Assembly (NCBI RefSeq): GCF_003344625.1
Contig: NZ_QPKJ02000001.1
Location: 558,001-622,000 of the forward strand
Length of the DNA: 64,000 nucleotides
Reading direction: 5' to 3'
Source: Solirubrobacter deserti
GTDB taxonomy: Bacteria > Actinomycetota > Thermoleophilia > Solirubrobacterales > Solirubrobacteraceae
The notes under the pieces: model-generated
The model's input: the letters and a program-made list of their open reading frames with translations, nothing else
What the model was told of the DNA's origin: nothing
Databases searched by the model: none
In this document: positions 27,528 through 36,272 of the stretch, one piece after another
How positions within the stretch are numbered: the first letter of the stretch is position 1
How the letters are laid out: each line of letters starts with the position of its first letter
Position numbers and translations under genes: made by a program

Positions 27528-30269
27528 TCACCCGTTCGAGCGCGCGTAGGCCGCGGCCACCTCGGCCCGCGAGGCGACGCCGAGCTTCGCGAACACGTTG
27601 CGCAGGTGCGTCTCGACGGTCTTCACCGACAGGAACAGCTCGGCCGCGATCGCGGGGTTGCTGTGGCCGGCGGCGACCAGCGCCACGACCTCCGCCTCCC
27701 GGGCGCTCAACCCCTCGAGGCCCGCAGGGTCGCGCCGGCGGGCGGTGTCGACGCGGTGGCCCAGCCGGCGCAGCTCGCGCCGCGCGCGGTCGCGCAGGAT
27801 GTGCGCGCCGCCGGCGTCCAGCGCCTCCTCCGCCGCGCGCAGCTCGCGCACCGCCGCCGGGCGGTCGGACACGGCGAGCGCGGAGCCGAGGAGCAGCTGC
27901 GCGCGACATGACTCGAGCTTCAACCCCGCGCCGGCGGCGATCTCCATCGCCTCACGCGCGGTCGCGGCGGCGGCGCTCGCATCGCCGCGCGCGAGCAGCA
28001 GCGCGCCGCGGGCACGACGCGCCAGCACGGCCGCGAGCGGGCGGCCGACCTGGGGGGCGTGCGCCTCCAACCGCTCGACCGTCCGCTCGGCCTCGTCGAG
28101 GTCCCCGAGGGCCAGCGCGGTGTCGGTGAAGATGTCCCAGCCGATGCTGCGCTCGGCGGGCACGACGAGGTCGAGGTCGAAGCCGCCGCACCAGCGCAGC
28201 TGGGTCGCGCGGCTGGCGACCAGGTCGCCCTCCTCCGCCAGCACGGTCGCGAACGCCCAGCCCGGCTCGCTCTCCCACAGCACGTTGCGGCCCGTCTCGT
28301 CCGCGAGCGCGTGGCTCTCCTCCAGCGCAACCCGGGAGCCCGGGATGTCGCCGCCGTACCACAGCGTGAGCCCGTACTCCCACAGCGCCCACGCCAGGTG
28401 GTGCGGGTTGCCGGCGAGCCGCGCGGCCTCGACGGCGGCTGTCGCCGTCTCGCGCGCCTCGGTGAGGCGGCCCTGCATCTCGAGCGCGAACACCGGCGCG
28501 AGCAGCAGCGGGACCACGAGCCAGTCCTGGCCGGTCGCGCGTGAGAGCTCCAGGCCGCGGCGGCTGTGCTCGAGCGACGCGTCGTAGTGGTCGAGGAACG
28601 TCTCCGCCCACGCGAGGTACCAGAGCGACTGCAGCTGAGCAGCGAGCGTGCGCTCGTCGAGGCCGGCGAGCGTGGTGGTGGCCGCGCGCGCGGCGTCCTC
28701 GGCCGCGCTGCGCTGGCCGTCGGCGGCGAGCACGAGCGCGAGCAGCGCGGCGGCGGAGGCGCTCGCGCCACGATCGGGCCCGTCGAGCGCGGCGCGGGCA
28801 CGCTCCGCGCTGGTCGCCAGGTCGAGGCCGTAGAGCGCGTCGAACGCGAGCTCGAGCTTGAGCGCCTGCGAGTCGCCGTGCTGGTCGAGCGCGGCGTGCA
28901 GGCGCCGGCGCGCGTCCTCGTGGCGGCCCAGCCAGTGCTCCACGGCCGCGCACTCGGTCACGAGCCGCACGTACTCGGGCGAAGCGGGGTCGACGAGCAC
29001 GAGCGCCTCGAGGACGGCGCGGCGGCTGCGCTCGAGGTGCCCGGCGGCGGCCTCGGCGCGGGCGAGGTCGCCGAGGATCGCACGCCGCGTGCCGCCGACG
29101 GCCGGGTCGAGCTCGGCCCCGGCGACCAGCCGCAGCGCCGCCTCGTACCAGCGCGCGGCGCTCGCGGGCGTGCGCGGCCGCACCATGTCACCCGCGGCGC
29201 GCAGGAGCGCGACCGCCTGCGCGTCGCCCGGCTGGGCGGAGAACTCGACGTGGTGGGCGAGGATCGTCGGGGGCGCCCCACGGCTCGCGAGCGTGCGCGC
29301 CACGCGGGCGTGCGCGGCGAGCCGCCAACCGCCCGGCGCGCCCTCGTACACGGCGCGCCGCACGAGCGGGTGGCGGAACGTGAACTGGCGCGGCACGTCG
29401 GTCGCGCGGATCAGCCCGGCGGCGAGCAGCGCGTCCAGCGGCTCCAGCGGGTCGGCGAGGTCCGCCGCCGCGGCGGCCAGCTCGGGCTCGAACGGGTCGC
29501 CGGCGACCGCCGCACCCTCGAGCAGCCGGCGCGCCGGGAGGTCGAGCGCGCGCAGCTCGCCCGCGATCGCCTCCGCGACGCCGCCGGGCAGCGCGACGCC
29601 CGCGCGCGCGAGCTGCTCGATGTAGAACGGGTTCCCGCCGCTCTCGCGCAGGACGGCGTCGCGCCGCGCGGTGGGCAGCTCGCTCCCGATCAGCTGCAGC
29701 GCCTCGTCGGGGTCGAGCGGGCCGAGGTCGATCCGGACCAACTCTCCGTCGCGGAACCCGTCCGGCGCCGGCGGCCGCAGGGCCGCGGCCACGAGCACCT
29801 GCGCCGACGGTGGGCGCCGGATCAGCGCGAGCAGCAGCTCGATCGAGGCCGGGTCGGCGTCGTGCATGTCGTCGAGGGTGAGCACGAGCGGGCGCGTCGC
29901 GGCGAGCCGCCCGAGCAGCTCGATCAGCGCCCGGTGCGCGCGGTAGCGCTCGACGGCGAGGGTCGGCGTCGCGTTGTCTGCGAGCGACGGGAAGATGCCG
30001 CCGAGCTGCGCGAGGTCCAGGCCGCGCAGCTGCGTGTCCGACAGCGTGGCGACGTGCGCGTCGAGCGCGTCCACGAACGGCCCGTACGGCACCTCGCGCT
30101 CGAACTCCGCCGCCCGGCCGCTCAGCACGAGCGCGCCCGCCACGCGCTCGCGCAGCGCGGCCAGCAGGCGCGACTTGCCGATCCCGGGCTCGCCGGTGAT
30201 GGCCACCACGGCGGGAAGCCGCGTGAGCGCCTCGTCCAGGCGGGCCAGTTCGCGTGCGCGGCCGATCAT
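27528..30269 (-). CDS. LAL-type LuxR regulator (ATPase + TPR + HTH)
   Basis: The 913-residue large ATP-binding LuxR regulator begins [15 protein letters not shown], the normal VGRE-like start. Then come a P-loop [16 protein letters not shown], Walker [13 protein letters not shown], and [13 protein letters not shown]. Many TPR-like helices occupy about residues 330-830. The C-terminal HTH is [44 protein letters not shown]. It is convergent with the other LAL gene, with a 21-base gap. The two share architecture but are diverged in sequence. The ligand and targets are unknown. Confidence 0.92.
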   Translation of the reverse strand: MIGRARELARLDEALTRLPAVVAITGEPGIGKSRLLAALRERVAGALVLSGRAAEFEREVPYGPFVDALDAHVATLSDTQLRGLDLAQLGGIFPSLADNATPTLAVERYRAHRALIELLGRLAATRPLVLTLDDMHDADPASIELLLALIRRPPSAQVLVAAALRPPAPDGFRDGELVRIDLGPLDPDEALQLIGSELPTARRDAVLRESGGNPFYIEQLARAGVALPGGVAEAIAGELRALDLPARRLLEGAAVAGDPFEPELAAAAADLADPLEPLDALLAAGLIRATDVPRQFTFRHPLVRRAVYEGAPGGWRLAAHARVARTLASRGAPPTILAHHVEFSAQPGDAQAVALLRAAGDMVRPRTPASAARWYEAALRLVAGAELDPAVGGTRRAILGDLARAEAAAGHLERSRRAVLEALVLVDPASPEYVRLVTECAAVEHWLGRHEDARRRLHAALDQHGDSQALKLELAFDALYGLDLATSAERARAALDGPDRGASASAAALLALVLAADGQRSAAEDAARAATTTLAGLDERTLAAQLQSLWYLAWAETFLDHYDASLEHSRRGLELSRATGQDWLVVPLLLAPVFALEMQGRLTEARETATAAVEAARLAGNPHHLAWALWEYGLTLWYGGDIPGSRVALEESHALADETGRNVLWESEPGWAFATVLAEEGDLVASRATQLRWCGGFDLDLVVPAERSIGWDIFTDTALALGDLDEAERTVERLEAHAPQVGRPLAAVLARRARGALLLARGDASAAAATAREAMEIAAGAGLKLESCRAQLLLGSALAVSDRPAAVRELRAAEEALDAGGAHILRDRARRELRRLGHRVDTARRRDPAGLEGLSAREAEVVALVAAGHSNPAIAAELFLSVKTVETHLRNVFAKLGVASRAEVAAAYARSNG

Positions 30270-30303
30270 CCTGGCGCGGGATGGTCGCACGCCGCGCGGT
30301 CGC

Positions 30304-30885
30304 TCAGCGTGCCGCGCTGAACAGCTCCCCGATCGTCCGCTGCAGTAGAGCGAGCGCGGCCTCACGCGGCGTGTCGTGCACGACCGCGTGCTCGGCCGCC
30401 GCGTGCACGAGCGCGAGGTACATCGTGATCAGCCAGTCGACGGGGACGTCGGTACGGAACGCGCCCTGCCTGCGCCCGCGCACGACGAGCGCCTCCACCG
30501 GCGCGATCAGCGCGCCGTGCGTGCGGTGGCGTGCGCCGTCGGACACGTACTCGCCGGCACGCCGCACGAGGCCCTCCGAGCCGGCGAGCTGGCCCCAGGA
30601 GGCCGCGACCATGCGCTCGAGCGCCGCGTCCGCGGGCCCTTCGTCCGGTCGGGCGGCGGCGAACGCGGCGGTGGAGGCCACCACGGTGCGCTCGACCGCC
30701 GCCTCCACGATCTCGCCCACGCTCTTGTAGTGCGCGTAGACGGTCGGTCGCGACAACCGCGCTTCGCCCGCGACGGAGACCATCGTCAGCGGCTCCCCGC
30801 GGCCGAGCAGCCGCTCGGCCGCGTCGAGGATCGCGACCGCGTTGCGCTCGGCGGTCGCGCGGCGGTGGTCAGTGCTGGTGGGCAT
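30304..30885 (-). CDS. TetR-family regulator
   Basis: The 193-residue protein has the N-terminal TetR HTH ([53 protein letters not shown]) and a helical ligand-binding domain. ATG 30885 overlaps the end of the upstream membrane-protein gene by 17 bases, so both are one transcript. Two inverted repeats at the operon's promoter (31271-31282 and 31304-31319) are likely its operators, which would give autoregulation. Confidence 0.88.
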   Translation of the reverse strand: MPTSTDHRRATAERNAVAILDAAERLLGRGEPLTMVSVAGEARLSRPTVYAHYKSVGEIVEAAVERTVVASTAAFAAARPDEGPADAALERMVAASWGQLAGSEGLVRRAGEYVSDGARHRTHGALIAPVEALVVRGRRQGAFRTDVPVDWLITMYLALVHAAAEHAVVHDTPREAALALLQRTIGELFSAAR

Positions 30886-31258
30886 GCAGGTACTCGGCGG
30901 GACGCGCGGCCATCGCGCCCAGCATGGCAAGCAGCATCCCGACGTGCTCCCACATCATCAGCGCGTCGAAGTCCACGGCGCCGAGCAGCGTGATCGCCGC
31001 GAACGTCGGCACGAACATCGCCGCCGTCATCTCCGCGCACGGCCGCCAGCCGTGCCCGCGGAAGCGCATCCAGGCCACCATCGGCACGGTCATCGTGACC
31101 GCCATGCCGAGCAGCAGCAGCGCCGGCGCGTCGACCTGCAGCTCGGACGAGCTGGACCCGAGCGCCCGCAACGCGCCTTCCGCCGGAAGGCCGAGGACGA
31201 TCATCCCGGCGAACATCGCGATGACCATCTCCACGTAGTGCCGAATGAAGTGCCGCAT
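30869..31258 (-). CDS. Small multi-pass membrane protein
   Basis: The 129-residue protein has four predicted membrane helices (YVEMVIAMFAGMIVLGL, LLLLGMAVTMTVPMVAW, MTAAMFVPTFAAITLLG, MMWEHVGMLLAMLGAMA). It is Met-rich, with several His at the C-terminus (HAHQH). I recognise no characterised family; similar proteins are sometimes loosely annotated as flagellar-like. AAAGGAG lies six bases upstream of the ATG, an unusually strong ribosome-binding site for this window. It is probably repressed by the co-transcribed TetR protein. The Met/His content could suggest metal handling, but this is a guess. Confidence 0.75.
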   Translation of the reverse strand: MRHFIRHYVEMVIAMFAGMIVLGLPAEGALRALGSSSSELQVDAPALLLLGMAVTMTVPMVAWMRFRGHGWRPCAEMTAAMFVPTFAAITLLGAVDFDALMMWEHVGMLLAMLGAMAARPAEYLHAHQH

Positions 31259-31270
31259 GCCGTGCTCCTT

Positions 31271-31282
31271 TACATCGCTGTA
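31271..31282. promoter_or_regulatory. Probable TetR operator, downstream copy
   Basis: TACATCGCTGTA is an inverted repeat (TACA-N4-TGTA) between the predicted transcription start and the ribosome-binding site of the membrane-protein/TetR operon. Confidence 0.5.
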
Positions 31283-31289
31283 TACCCGG

Positions 31290-31319
31290 ACCGTAGCGCA
31301 GGGTTTACACGCGTGTCAA
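31290..31319 (-). promoter_or_regulatory. Sigma-70-type promoter with overlapping operator
   Basis: On the minus strand TTGACA (31319-31314) and TACGGT (31295-31290) are 18 bases apart, pointing to the gene at 31258. The -35 is part of an imperfect palindrome, TTTACACGCGTGTCAA (31304-31319, one mismatch). This suggests repression by the operon's own TetR protein. Confidence 0.6.
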
Positions 31320-31422
31320 GCAAGTGAATCGAGCCACTACCACGCCTCACCGGTTTCCCGCAAGTCGAACCTCACCTCGAAGTGGTCGCGATGTCACGAA
31401 CGGCCGCTGATCTGCTAGTAAT

Positions 31423-31438
31423 CGGACCGACCGGTCCG
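31423..31438. promoter_or_regulatory. Inverted repeat, candidate operator
   Basis: CGGACCG-AC-CGGTCCG is a perfect seven-base-arm palindrome. It is followed at once by TAGGCT (31439-31444), a -10-like hexamer 43 bases before the ATG of the winged-helix gene. It may be the autoregulatory site of that gene. Confidence 0.45.
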
Positions 31439-31487
31439 TAGGCTGACGGACGTTCGACCGCTCGGGAAGGTAGTCTGCATCCTGACC

Positions 31488-32090
31488 ATGCCCAGTACTG
31501 CATCAACCTCATCTAGTAATGGCCATCGGCCCGCGGGGGAGACGTCGGAGGCGCGGATCGCGAAAGCACTCGCGCATCCGCTGCGCGCGCGCATCCTCCA
31601 GCGCCTCGGCGAGCGGGTGGCCAGCCCTGGCGATCTCGCGGTGGAGCTCGGGGCTCCCCTCGGCGTCGTCAGCTACCACGTGCGCATGCTGCGCGACTAC
31701 GACTGCGTCGAGCTCGTGCGCACGGAGCCGCGCCGCGGCGCGCTGCAGCACTTCTACAAGGCCACGGCTCGTCCGAACCTCGACGAGGGGCAGTGGCGCA
31801 CGCTCCCGTCCGGGCTGCGCGGCGAGCTGGCGGACGAGACGATCGGCGAGCTCGTCTCCGATCTCGCGGCGGCGGCAGACGCCGGCGCGCTCGAGGACGC
31901 GGAGGTCGTGATCACGCGCACGCCGCTCGAGCTCGACGAGAAGGCGTTCAAGAAACTCAACAAGCTACTGGCCAAGACCCAGGAGCAGGCGCTCGCCATC
32001 GCGGCGGAAAGCGCCTCGCGCGGCACCGAGGGCGTCTTCGCGACCGAGCTCGGTGTCCTGCACTTCAAGCGCGCCGCGGCTCAGGACTGA
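31488..32090 (+). CDS. ArsR-like winged-helix regulator
   Basis: The 200-residue protein starts with a Ser/Thr-rich tail (MPSTASTSSSNG). An ArsR/HTH_20-type domain follows: ARIAKALAHPLRARILQRL, LAVELGAPLGVVSYHVRMLRDYDCVELVRTEPRRGALQHFYKA. The C-terminal half is helical (ELVSDLAAAADAG, KLNKLLAKTQEQALAIA). Metal-binding cysteines of true ArsR sensors are absent (a single Cys, DYDCVE). No obvious target gene adjoins it. The upstream palindrome suggests autoregulation. Confidence 0.85.
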   Translation: MPSTASTSSSNGHRPAGETSEARIAKALAHPLRARILQRLGERVASPGDLAVELGAPLGVVSYHVRMLRDYDCVELVRTEPRRGALQHFYKATARPNLDEGQWRTLPSGLRGELADETIGELVSDLAAAADAGALEDAEVVITRTPLELDEKAFKKLNKLLAKTQEQALAIAAESASRGTEGVFATELGVLHFKRAAAQD

Positions 32091-32206
32091 GCCGGGCGAG
32101 CAGCTGCGCGGTCAAGGAGAGGACCGCGCGGTTGCTCTAGTCCGTGATGCTGCGCCCATGCGCTTGACTGACACAGATCGGCGCCTGGTCGCACTGATGG
32201 GATCGT

Positions 32207-32746
32207 ATGGGCCGCTTGGACATCGACGCGCTGTACGGCCGGCACGGCGAGGAGCTGCTGCTGTTCCTCACGCGCCGCACGGCCGACCCGCAGGTCGCGC
32301 TCGACCTGTGGGCTGAGACGTTCGCGCAGGCGATCGCCGCCTCGCGGCGGTTCCGCGGGCGGACGGGTGAAGAGGCGGCGGCGTGGCTGTACACGATCGC
32401 CCGCCGCCAGCTCGCCCGCTACTACGAGCGAGGGCGGACCGAGCAGCGCGCGGTGCAGCGGCTGCGCTTCGAGCGCGAGCCGGCGTCCCCGAATCTGCTC
32501 GCCGAGCTGGCCGAGCGCGCCGGCCTGAGCGAGCTGCGCGCCGAGCTCGCGGGTGCGCTCGCGCAGCTCTCTCCGGGCGTGCGGGAGGCGGTCCACCTAC
32601 GGGTCGTCGACGACGTCCCGTACGCGGAGCTCGCGGGCCGCCTGGGCATGAGCGAGCAGGCGGCTCGCACCCGCGTATCGCGCGGCCTGGCGAGGCTCGC
32701 CGGGCTGCTCGACGCGGCCACCATCGAACACGCGAGGTCATCATGA
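32207..32746 (+). CDS. ECF-type RNA polymerase sigma factor
   Basis: The 179-residue sigma-70 family protein has region 2 (LDIDALYGRHGEELLLFLTRRTADPQVALDLWAETFAQAI, then WLYTIARRQLARYYERGR). It has a region 4 HTH (LAQLSPGVREAVHLRVVDDVPYAELAGRLGMSEQAARTRVSRGLARL). ATGA overlap couples it to a membrane protein that may be its anti-sigma partner. It would direct transcription of an extracytoplasmic stress or signal regulon; no target promoter is obvious. Confidence 0.9.
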   Translation: MGRLDIDALYGRHGEELLLFLTRRTADPQVALDLWAETFAQAIAASRRFRGRTGEEAAAWLYTIARRQLARYYERGRTEQRAVQRLRFEREPASPNLLAELAERAGLSELRAELAGALAQLSPGVREAVHLRVVDDVPYAELAGRLGMSEQAARTRVSRGLARLAGLLDAATIEHARSS

Positions 32747-33633
32747 GCGAGCTCGACGCCTACCTCGAGCGCTTCGGCGCGCAGGTCCGCGGCGCCAAGC
32801 CGCCGCGGCGGCGCGGGCAGCTCGCGGCCGGGACGCTGCTCGTCGTCGCCGTGGCGGTCCTCGGCGCCGTGCTGGCGCTCGGGCCGGGCGGCGGGACGCA
32901 GCCCGTGGACGCGGTCGCCGCCGCCCGCCGCGCGCTCGACCCCCGCGGGGTGATCCTGCACATGCGCATCCGCACCGACGCGCCGCCCGGCGTCAGCGGT
33001 ATCCAGCAGGCCTACCAGGAGACGTGGACCGCGCAGGCACCCGAGCGCTGGCGCCTGAAGCAGTGGTGGGTCGGCGGGCCGGCGCAGGAGCAGGCCGCGT
33101 ACGCCGGGGGCGAGCTGTCGTGGCTGCGCGCCGGGACGCTGACGGTCCGGCAGGGCTACAAGGACGACACGCCGCAGTCGCGGCTCCCGAACATGCTTAC
33201 GCAGGGCGCCGAGCCGGACACCGACCTGCGCGGCATGCTCGCGTCGGGCGCGGTGCAGGACCGGGGCGAGGTCCAGTCCGGCGGCCGGACCGTGCGCCGC
33301 CTCGTGCGCACGAGCCGCCACGTCGACACGGTGATCGACGTCGACCCGGCGACCTTCGCCCCCGTCGGCGGGTCGACGACCACGAAGTTCGGCAACCGCG
33401 GGCCGGCGATGACGTCGACGTTCGTGGTGGAGGCGTTCGAGCGGCTCCCGATCACGCCGCAGAACGAGGCGCGGCTGCGGATCGTCGTGCCTGAAGGGAC
33501 CAAGCGCGTCGTGCACAGCTCGGCGGACGTGCGCCGCTTCGAGCGCGAGTACCGCGAGTGGCGCAAGCGCTGCCGCGAGCGCAAGGACGGAAGGTCCGCG
33601 TGTCCGGGCACGCCGCCCAGGTTGGACGGGTGA
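32743..33633 (+). CDS. Single-pass membrane protein, probable sigma-factor partner
   Basis: The 296-residue protein has a short cytoplasmic N-terminus (SELDAYLERFGAQVRGAKPPRRR), one membrane helix (LAAGTLLVVAVAVLGAVLALG) and an extracytoplasmic beta-rich domain. The topology fits an anti-sigma or signal-receptor partner for the upstream ECF factor. However, no zinc-binding HxxxCxxC anti-sigma motif is present and the cytoplasmic part is very short. The external part resembles LolA/RseB-like lipid-binding folds (ILHMRIRT...QETWTAQAPERWRLKQWW), which is tentative. It overlaps the sigma gene by four bases. Confidence 0.7.
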   Translation: MSELDAYLERFGAQVRGAKPPRRRGQLAAGTLLVVAVAVLGAVLALGPGGGTQPVDAVAAARRALDPRGVILHMRIRTDAPPGVSGIQQAYQETWTAQAPERWRLKQWWVGGPAQEQAAYAGGELSWLRAGTLTVRQGYKDDTPQSRLPNMLTQGAEPDTDLRGMLASGAVQDRGEVQSGGRTVRRLVRTSRHVDTVIDVDPATFAPVGGSTTTKFGNRGPAMTSTFVVEAFERLPITPQNEARLRIVVPEGTKRVVHSSADVRRFEREYREWRKRCRERKDGRSACPGTPPRLDG

Positions 33634-33701
33634 GCGCGCGCCCGCTGACCCGTGAAGAGGGGGCGCTCAACGCGCCGGGGCGAACGCCCTTTCAGCGGTG
33701 G

Positions 33702-34277
33702 TCATCGCCTGCGCAGAATCCGCGTGCTCGCCGCCAGCGCGGCCGCTGCGAGCAGTGCGAGGACAGCGATCACCGACTCGGGCAGCGGGTTGCGGCCGAT
33801 GCTGGCCACCGGTGTGATCGGACGGCCCTCGATCGCCGGCGGGTCTCCGCCGCGTTCGTTGGCGCGCTCGATCGCCCGCCAGTCCTGCTCGGTCGAAGGG
33901 CCGACGACGATGCCCGGGTCCTTGCCCGTGAGTTGTGCCGCGGGCGCGGGCGAGGGGGTGGACGCGGCGGCCGGCCGGGACGCGGGCGGGGCTGCCGCCG
34001 CTGGTGAAGGCTCCGGCGGTGGGGTCGGGTTCGGGTTCGTCACCTTGGTCTTCTCCGCGATCGCGCGCGAGATCACGTCCTGGCAGTCCGCGTACTCGGA
34101 GATGCCCGCCGGCAGGTTGTTGATCGCCGTGCGCATCTCCGTGACGGAGTAGTCGCCCTGCAGGACGCTGTCGTCGACGCAGTCGACGACGATCGGGTCC
34201 CACTCCTGCGCGTGGACCGCGGCGACGGGAACGAGCAGGAGAGCCGCCACGACGGCGACCATGCGGAGCGCGAGCAC
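33702..34277 (-). CDS. Exported Pro/Ala-rich protein with C-terminal membrane anchor
   Basis: The 191-residue protein has a signal peptide (VVAALLLVPVAAVHA, cleaved near VHA-QE). A small domain with two cysteines follows (VVDCVDDSVLQGDYSVTEMRTAINNLPAGISEYADCQDVI). A Pro/Ala/Ser-rich stretch spans about residues 85-125. A C-terminal helix followed by Arg-Arg-Arg (LPESVIAVLALLAAAALA...RRR) resembles the layout of a sortase-type or other C-terminal sorting signal without an LPxTG. GTG 34277 is chosen; ATG 34262 is an alternative. It begins two bases after the stop of a decayed SDR gene. Confidence 0.65.
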   Translation of the reverse strand: MLALRMVAVVAALLLVPVAAVHAQEWDPIVVDCVDDSVLQGDYSVTEMRTAINNLPAGISEYADCQDVISRAIAEKTKVTNPNPTPPPEPSPAAAAPPASRPAAASTPSPAPAAQLTGKDPGIVVGPSTEQDWRAIERANERGGDPPAIEGRPITPVASIGRNPLPESVIAVLALLAAAALAASTRILRRR

Positions 34278-34278
34278 A

Positions 34279-34488
34279 TCATTGAGACGCCGCCGTCCGG
34301 GCCGGGTTGCGCAGAAGGTCCTCACTCAGCGCCCACAGACGTCGCGCCGACTGCGGGTCGATCGCGGGCGAGCGCGACATCGGCGGGCGGGTGGTCGAAG
34401 TCCATCGGCCGCGGTTCGGGGTCCAGGGGCGAGACGTCGTTGTCCGAGAGGTAGAGGCCGCCGAGGCCGGCGAGCAGCGGGCCGGCGA
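34279..34488 (-). pseudogene. Remnant of an SDR oxidoreductase, C-terminal part, frameshifted
   Basis: On the minus strand GGLYLSDNDVSPLDPEPRPM and DFDHPPADV appear in one frame. AIDPQSARRLWALSEDLL then appears in another frame and ends at TGA 34279. Together they match the last ~65 residues of retinol-dehydrogenase-like SDR proteins (GGxYLxD...ALDPExARRLWELSE). The N-terminal 80% is missing, and the frame shifts around 34360-34375. It abuts, head to head, a truncated AraC gene at 34486. Confidence 0.7.
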
Positions 34489-34932
34489 GCTCGGCTCCAC
34501 GTTCGCGATCCGCCAGCACGGGCAGCTGCTGCTGCTCCACGTCCTGCGCGCCTACCTCGACCTCGCCGAGCTCCCGCCCGGCCTGCTCCACGCCATCAAG
34601 GACGATCGCCTGCGGCCCGCGCTCGACCGCATGCACGAGCGGCCGGGGAGCCGTGGGGCCTGCAGGACCTCGCGCGCGCCGCCGCCATGTCACGCACGTC
34701 GTCCCCCGAGCGCTTCCGGGCCGCGGCCGGCGTGCCGCCGCTGACCTACCTCAACCAGTGGCGCATGGTGCTCGCCCAGCGCGCGCTGCGCGACGGCGAC
34801 GTGCGGCTCGGACCGCTCGCGGCGGAGCTGGGCTACGGGTCCGAGAGCGCCTTCAGCACCGCGTTCAAGCGCATCGCCGGCGAGTCACCGCTGCGCTACC
34901 GCCAGCGCGTGCGTGCCGCGTCTCCACGCTAG
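34486..34932 (+). pseudogene. Remnant of an AraC-family regulator, C-terminal part, frameshifted
   Basis: LGSTFAIRQHGQLLLLHVLR and LHAIKDDRLRPALDRMHERPG are in one frame. The sequence continues one base out of frame as EPWGLQDLARAAAMSRTSSP, FRAAAGVPPLTYLNQWRMVL and GYGSESAFSTAFKRIAG to the stop at 34932. This is the end of the sensor domain plus the whole AraC HTH domain. The shift lies at the G-run 34645-34648, where five Gs would restore the frame. The N-terminal cupin part is gone and is replaced by the SDR remnant on the other strand. Confidence 0.75.
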
Positions 34933-34942
34933 CTTCCCGAAC

Positions 34943-35350
34943 GTGTCGTCACCGCTGCACATCGGCTGCACCGCGTGGGCGATCATCGCGGTCGCCGGGT
35001 TCGTGAACCTGACCCGCGCGCCCTACGCGCTCGACGACCCGGCATGGCTGTTCGTCCAGTGGCTGCTGTTCGTGGGTGCGTCGCTCGCGGCGACCGCGGC
35101 GGCGCTGCTGGTCCCGGCCCTGCTGGTGCTGGTGATTCGCCGCACGGCAGCCGGGCTGGCGTGGCTCGCCGCGCCGCTGCTGGTCATCACCGCCGTGGCG
35201 CTCTTCCCGGTCCACCGCATGTGGTTCGAGGCCGAACTCGCCCACGGCGCCGTACCGCTCGCGCAAGCCGTGGTGATGGAGCCGGTCCCCGACCGCGAGC
35301 GCGTGTATGAGCGGCCCGCGGTCGTCTACGGCGAGTCCTGTTGCGGATAG
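34943..35350 (+). CDS. Small membrane protein, unknown function
   Basis: The 135-residue protein from GTG 34943 has three predicted membrane helices (IGCTAWAIIAVAGFVNL, LFVQWLLFVGASLAATAAALLVPALLVLVI, LAWLAAPLLVITAVALF). A short tail follows that includes VMEPVPDRERVYERP and ends CCG. No family is recognised. It follows the AraC remnant by ten bases. Confidence 0.55.
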   Translation: MSSPLHIGCTAWAIIAVAGFVNLTRAPYALDDPAWLFVQWLLFVGASLAATAAALLVPALLVLVIRRTAAGLAWLAAPLLVITAVALFPVHRMWFEAELAHGAVPLAQAVVMEPVPDRERVYERPAVVYGESCCG

Positions 35351-35447
35351 CCGCGACAGGGCGATTGCGAACCCCAGCCGGTGGGCAGAATCGTCTTGTC
35401 GCGCCGCAAGACCCTCCTCATACCTTGCGTCGTAACAACCCTCCTCC

Positions 35448-36233
35448 TCACTCAGTGAACGGGGCGTCCCTTCGGGGGCGCCTCGCTTGCTTTCTGGCGC
35501 CGTCGTAGGTCGGGCTGCGCTCGACGGCGCGGCCGATCGCCAGCGCGGCCGTGCGCACGGCGGGCGCCATCGCTTCCGGACTCGAGCGCGAGCGGCGGGC
35601 CACCGCGAGCGCCAGCGCGGCGATCGGGCCGTTCTCGCCGGGGATCGGGGCGGCGACGCCCAGCACGCCCGCGGCCGACTCCTCGCGGTTGATGGCGAGC
35701 CCGCTCTCGGCGATGGTCGCCAGCTCGGCACGCAGCCGCGCCGGGTCCGTGACCGTCCCGGGGCCGTGGCGGTCGAGCCCTCCGGCGCACAGCGCGTCCA
35801 CGGCCGCGGGGGCCGACGCCAGCAGCACCTTGCCGGCCGCGGTCACATGCGCCGGCAGCCGGCCGCCCACGCGCGACGGCACCGGTGGCGCGAGGCGGCC
35901 GGACCACTGCTCGATCCAGACCGTGTCGGTGCCGTCGAGCACGGCGAGCGACACCACCTCGTGCGTCGCCGCGTACAGGTCGCCCATATACGGGAGGGCG
36001 AGCTCGCGCAACTGCGCGCGCTGCGGCACCAGCTGGCCCAGCTCGAAGAGCCGGAGTCCCGGGATCAGACCCTCCGGTGTGCGCTCGAGCCCGCCCCAGG
36101 CGACGAGCGGGGCCACGGCGCGGTGGACCGTCGTCAGCGGAAGGCCGGTCCGGCGTGCGAGCTCGCGCAACGTGACGGGCTCGCCGTCCAGCGCGTCGAG
36201 GAGCGCGAGCATGTTCCGTTGGACGGAACGCAT
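35448..36233 (-). CDS. IclR-family regulator
   Basis: The 261-residue protein has an N-terminal winged helix (MRSVQRNMLALLDALDGEPVTLRELARRTGLPLTTVHRAVAPLVAWGGLERT). The IclR effector domain carries VGGRLPAHVTAAGKVLLA, SGLAINREESAAGVLGVAAPIPGENGPIAALAL. The C-terminal tail (QARRPRRDAPFTE) is basic and is encoded partly by a GC hairpin. It is divergent from a RidA gene, which it may regulate. A perfect palindrome lies within its first codons. Confidence 0.87.
   Translation of the reverse strand: MRSVQRNMLALLDALDGEPVTLRELARRTGLPLTTVHRAVAPLVAWGGLERTPEGLIPGLRLFELGQLVPQRAQLRELALPYMGDLYAATHEVVSLAVLDGTDTVWIEQWSGRLAPPVPSRVGGRLPAHVTAAGKVLLASAPAAVDALCAGGLDRHGPGTVTDPARLRAELATIAESGLAINREESAAGVLGVAAPIPGENGPIAALALAVARRSRSSPEAMAPAVRTAALAIGRAVERSPTYDGARKQARRPRRDAPFTE
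35463..35482 (+). terminator. UUCG-loop hairpin, possible terminator
   Basis: GGCGTCCC-TTCG-GGGGCGCC forms an eight-pair stem (one G-T) with a UUCG-type tetraloop, followed on the plus strand by a weak T-rich run (CTTGCTTTC). It lies at the junction of two converging genes but inside the last codons of the IclR gene. Confidence 0.4.
36213..36229. promoter_or_regulatory. Palindrome in the IclR 5' coding region, candidate operator
   Basis: GTTCCGT-TGG-ACGGAAC has perfect seven-base arms and covers codons 2-7 of the regulator, 43 bases from the divergent RidA start. It could be a dual operator. Part of it encodes the conserved SVQR motif of IclR proteins, which weakens the case. Confidence 0.4.
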
Positions 36234-36272
36234 CGCGCACAGTGTCGCGCACGCTCCGGCAGGCTCGGCGCC

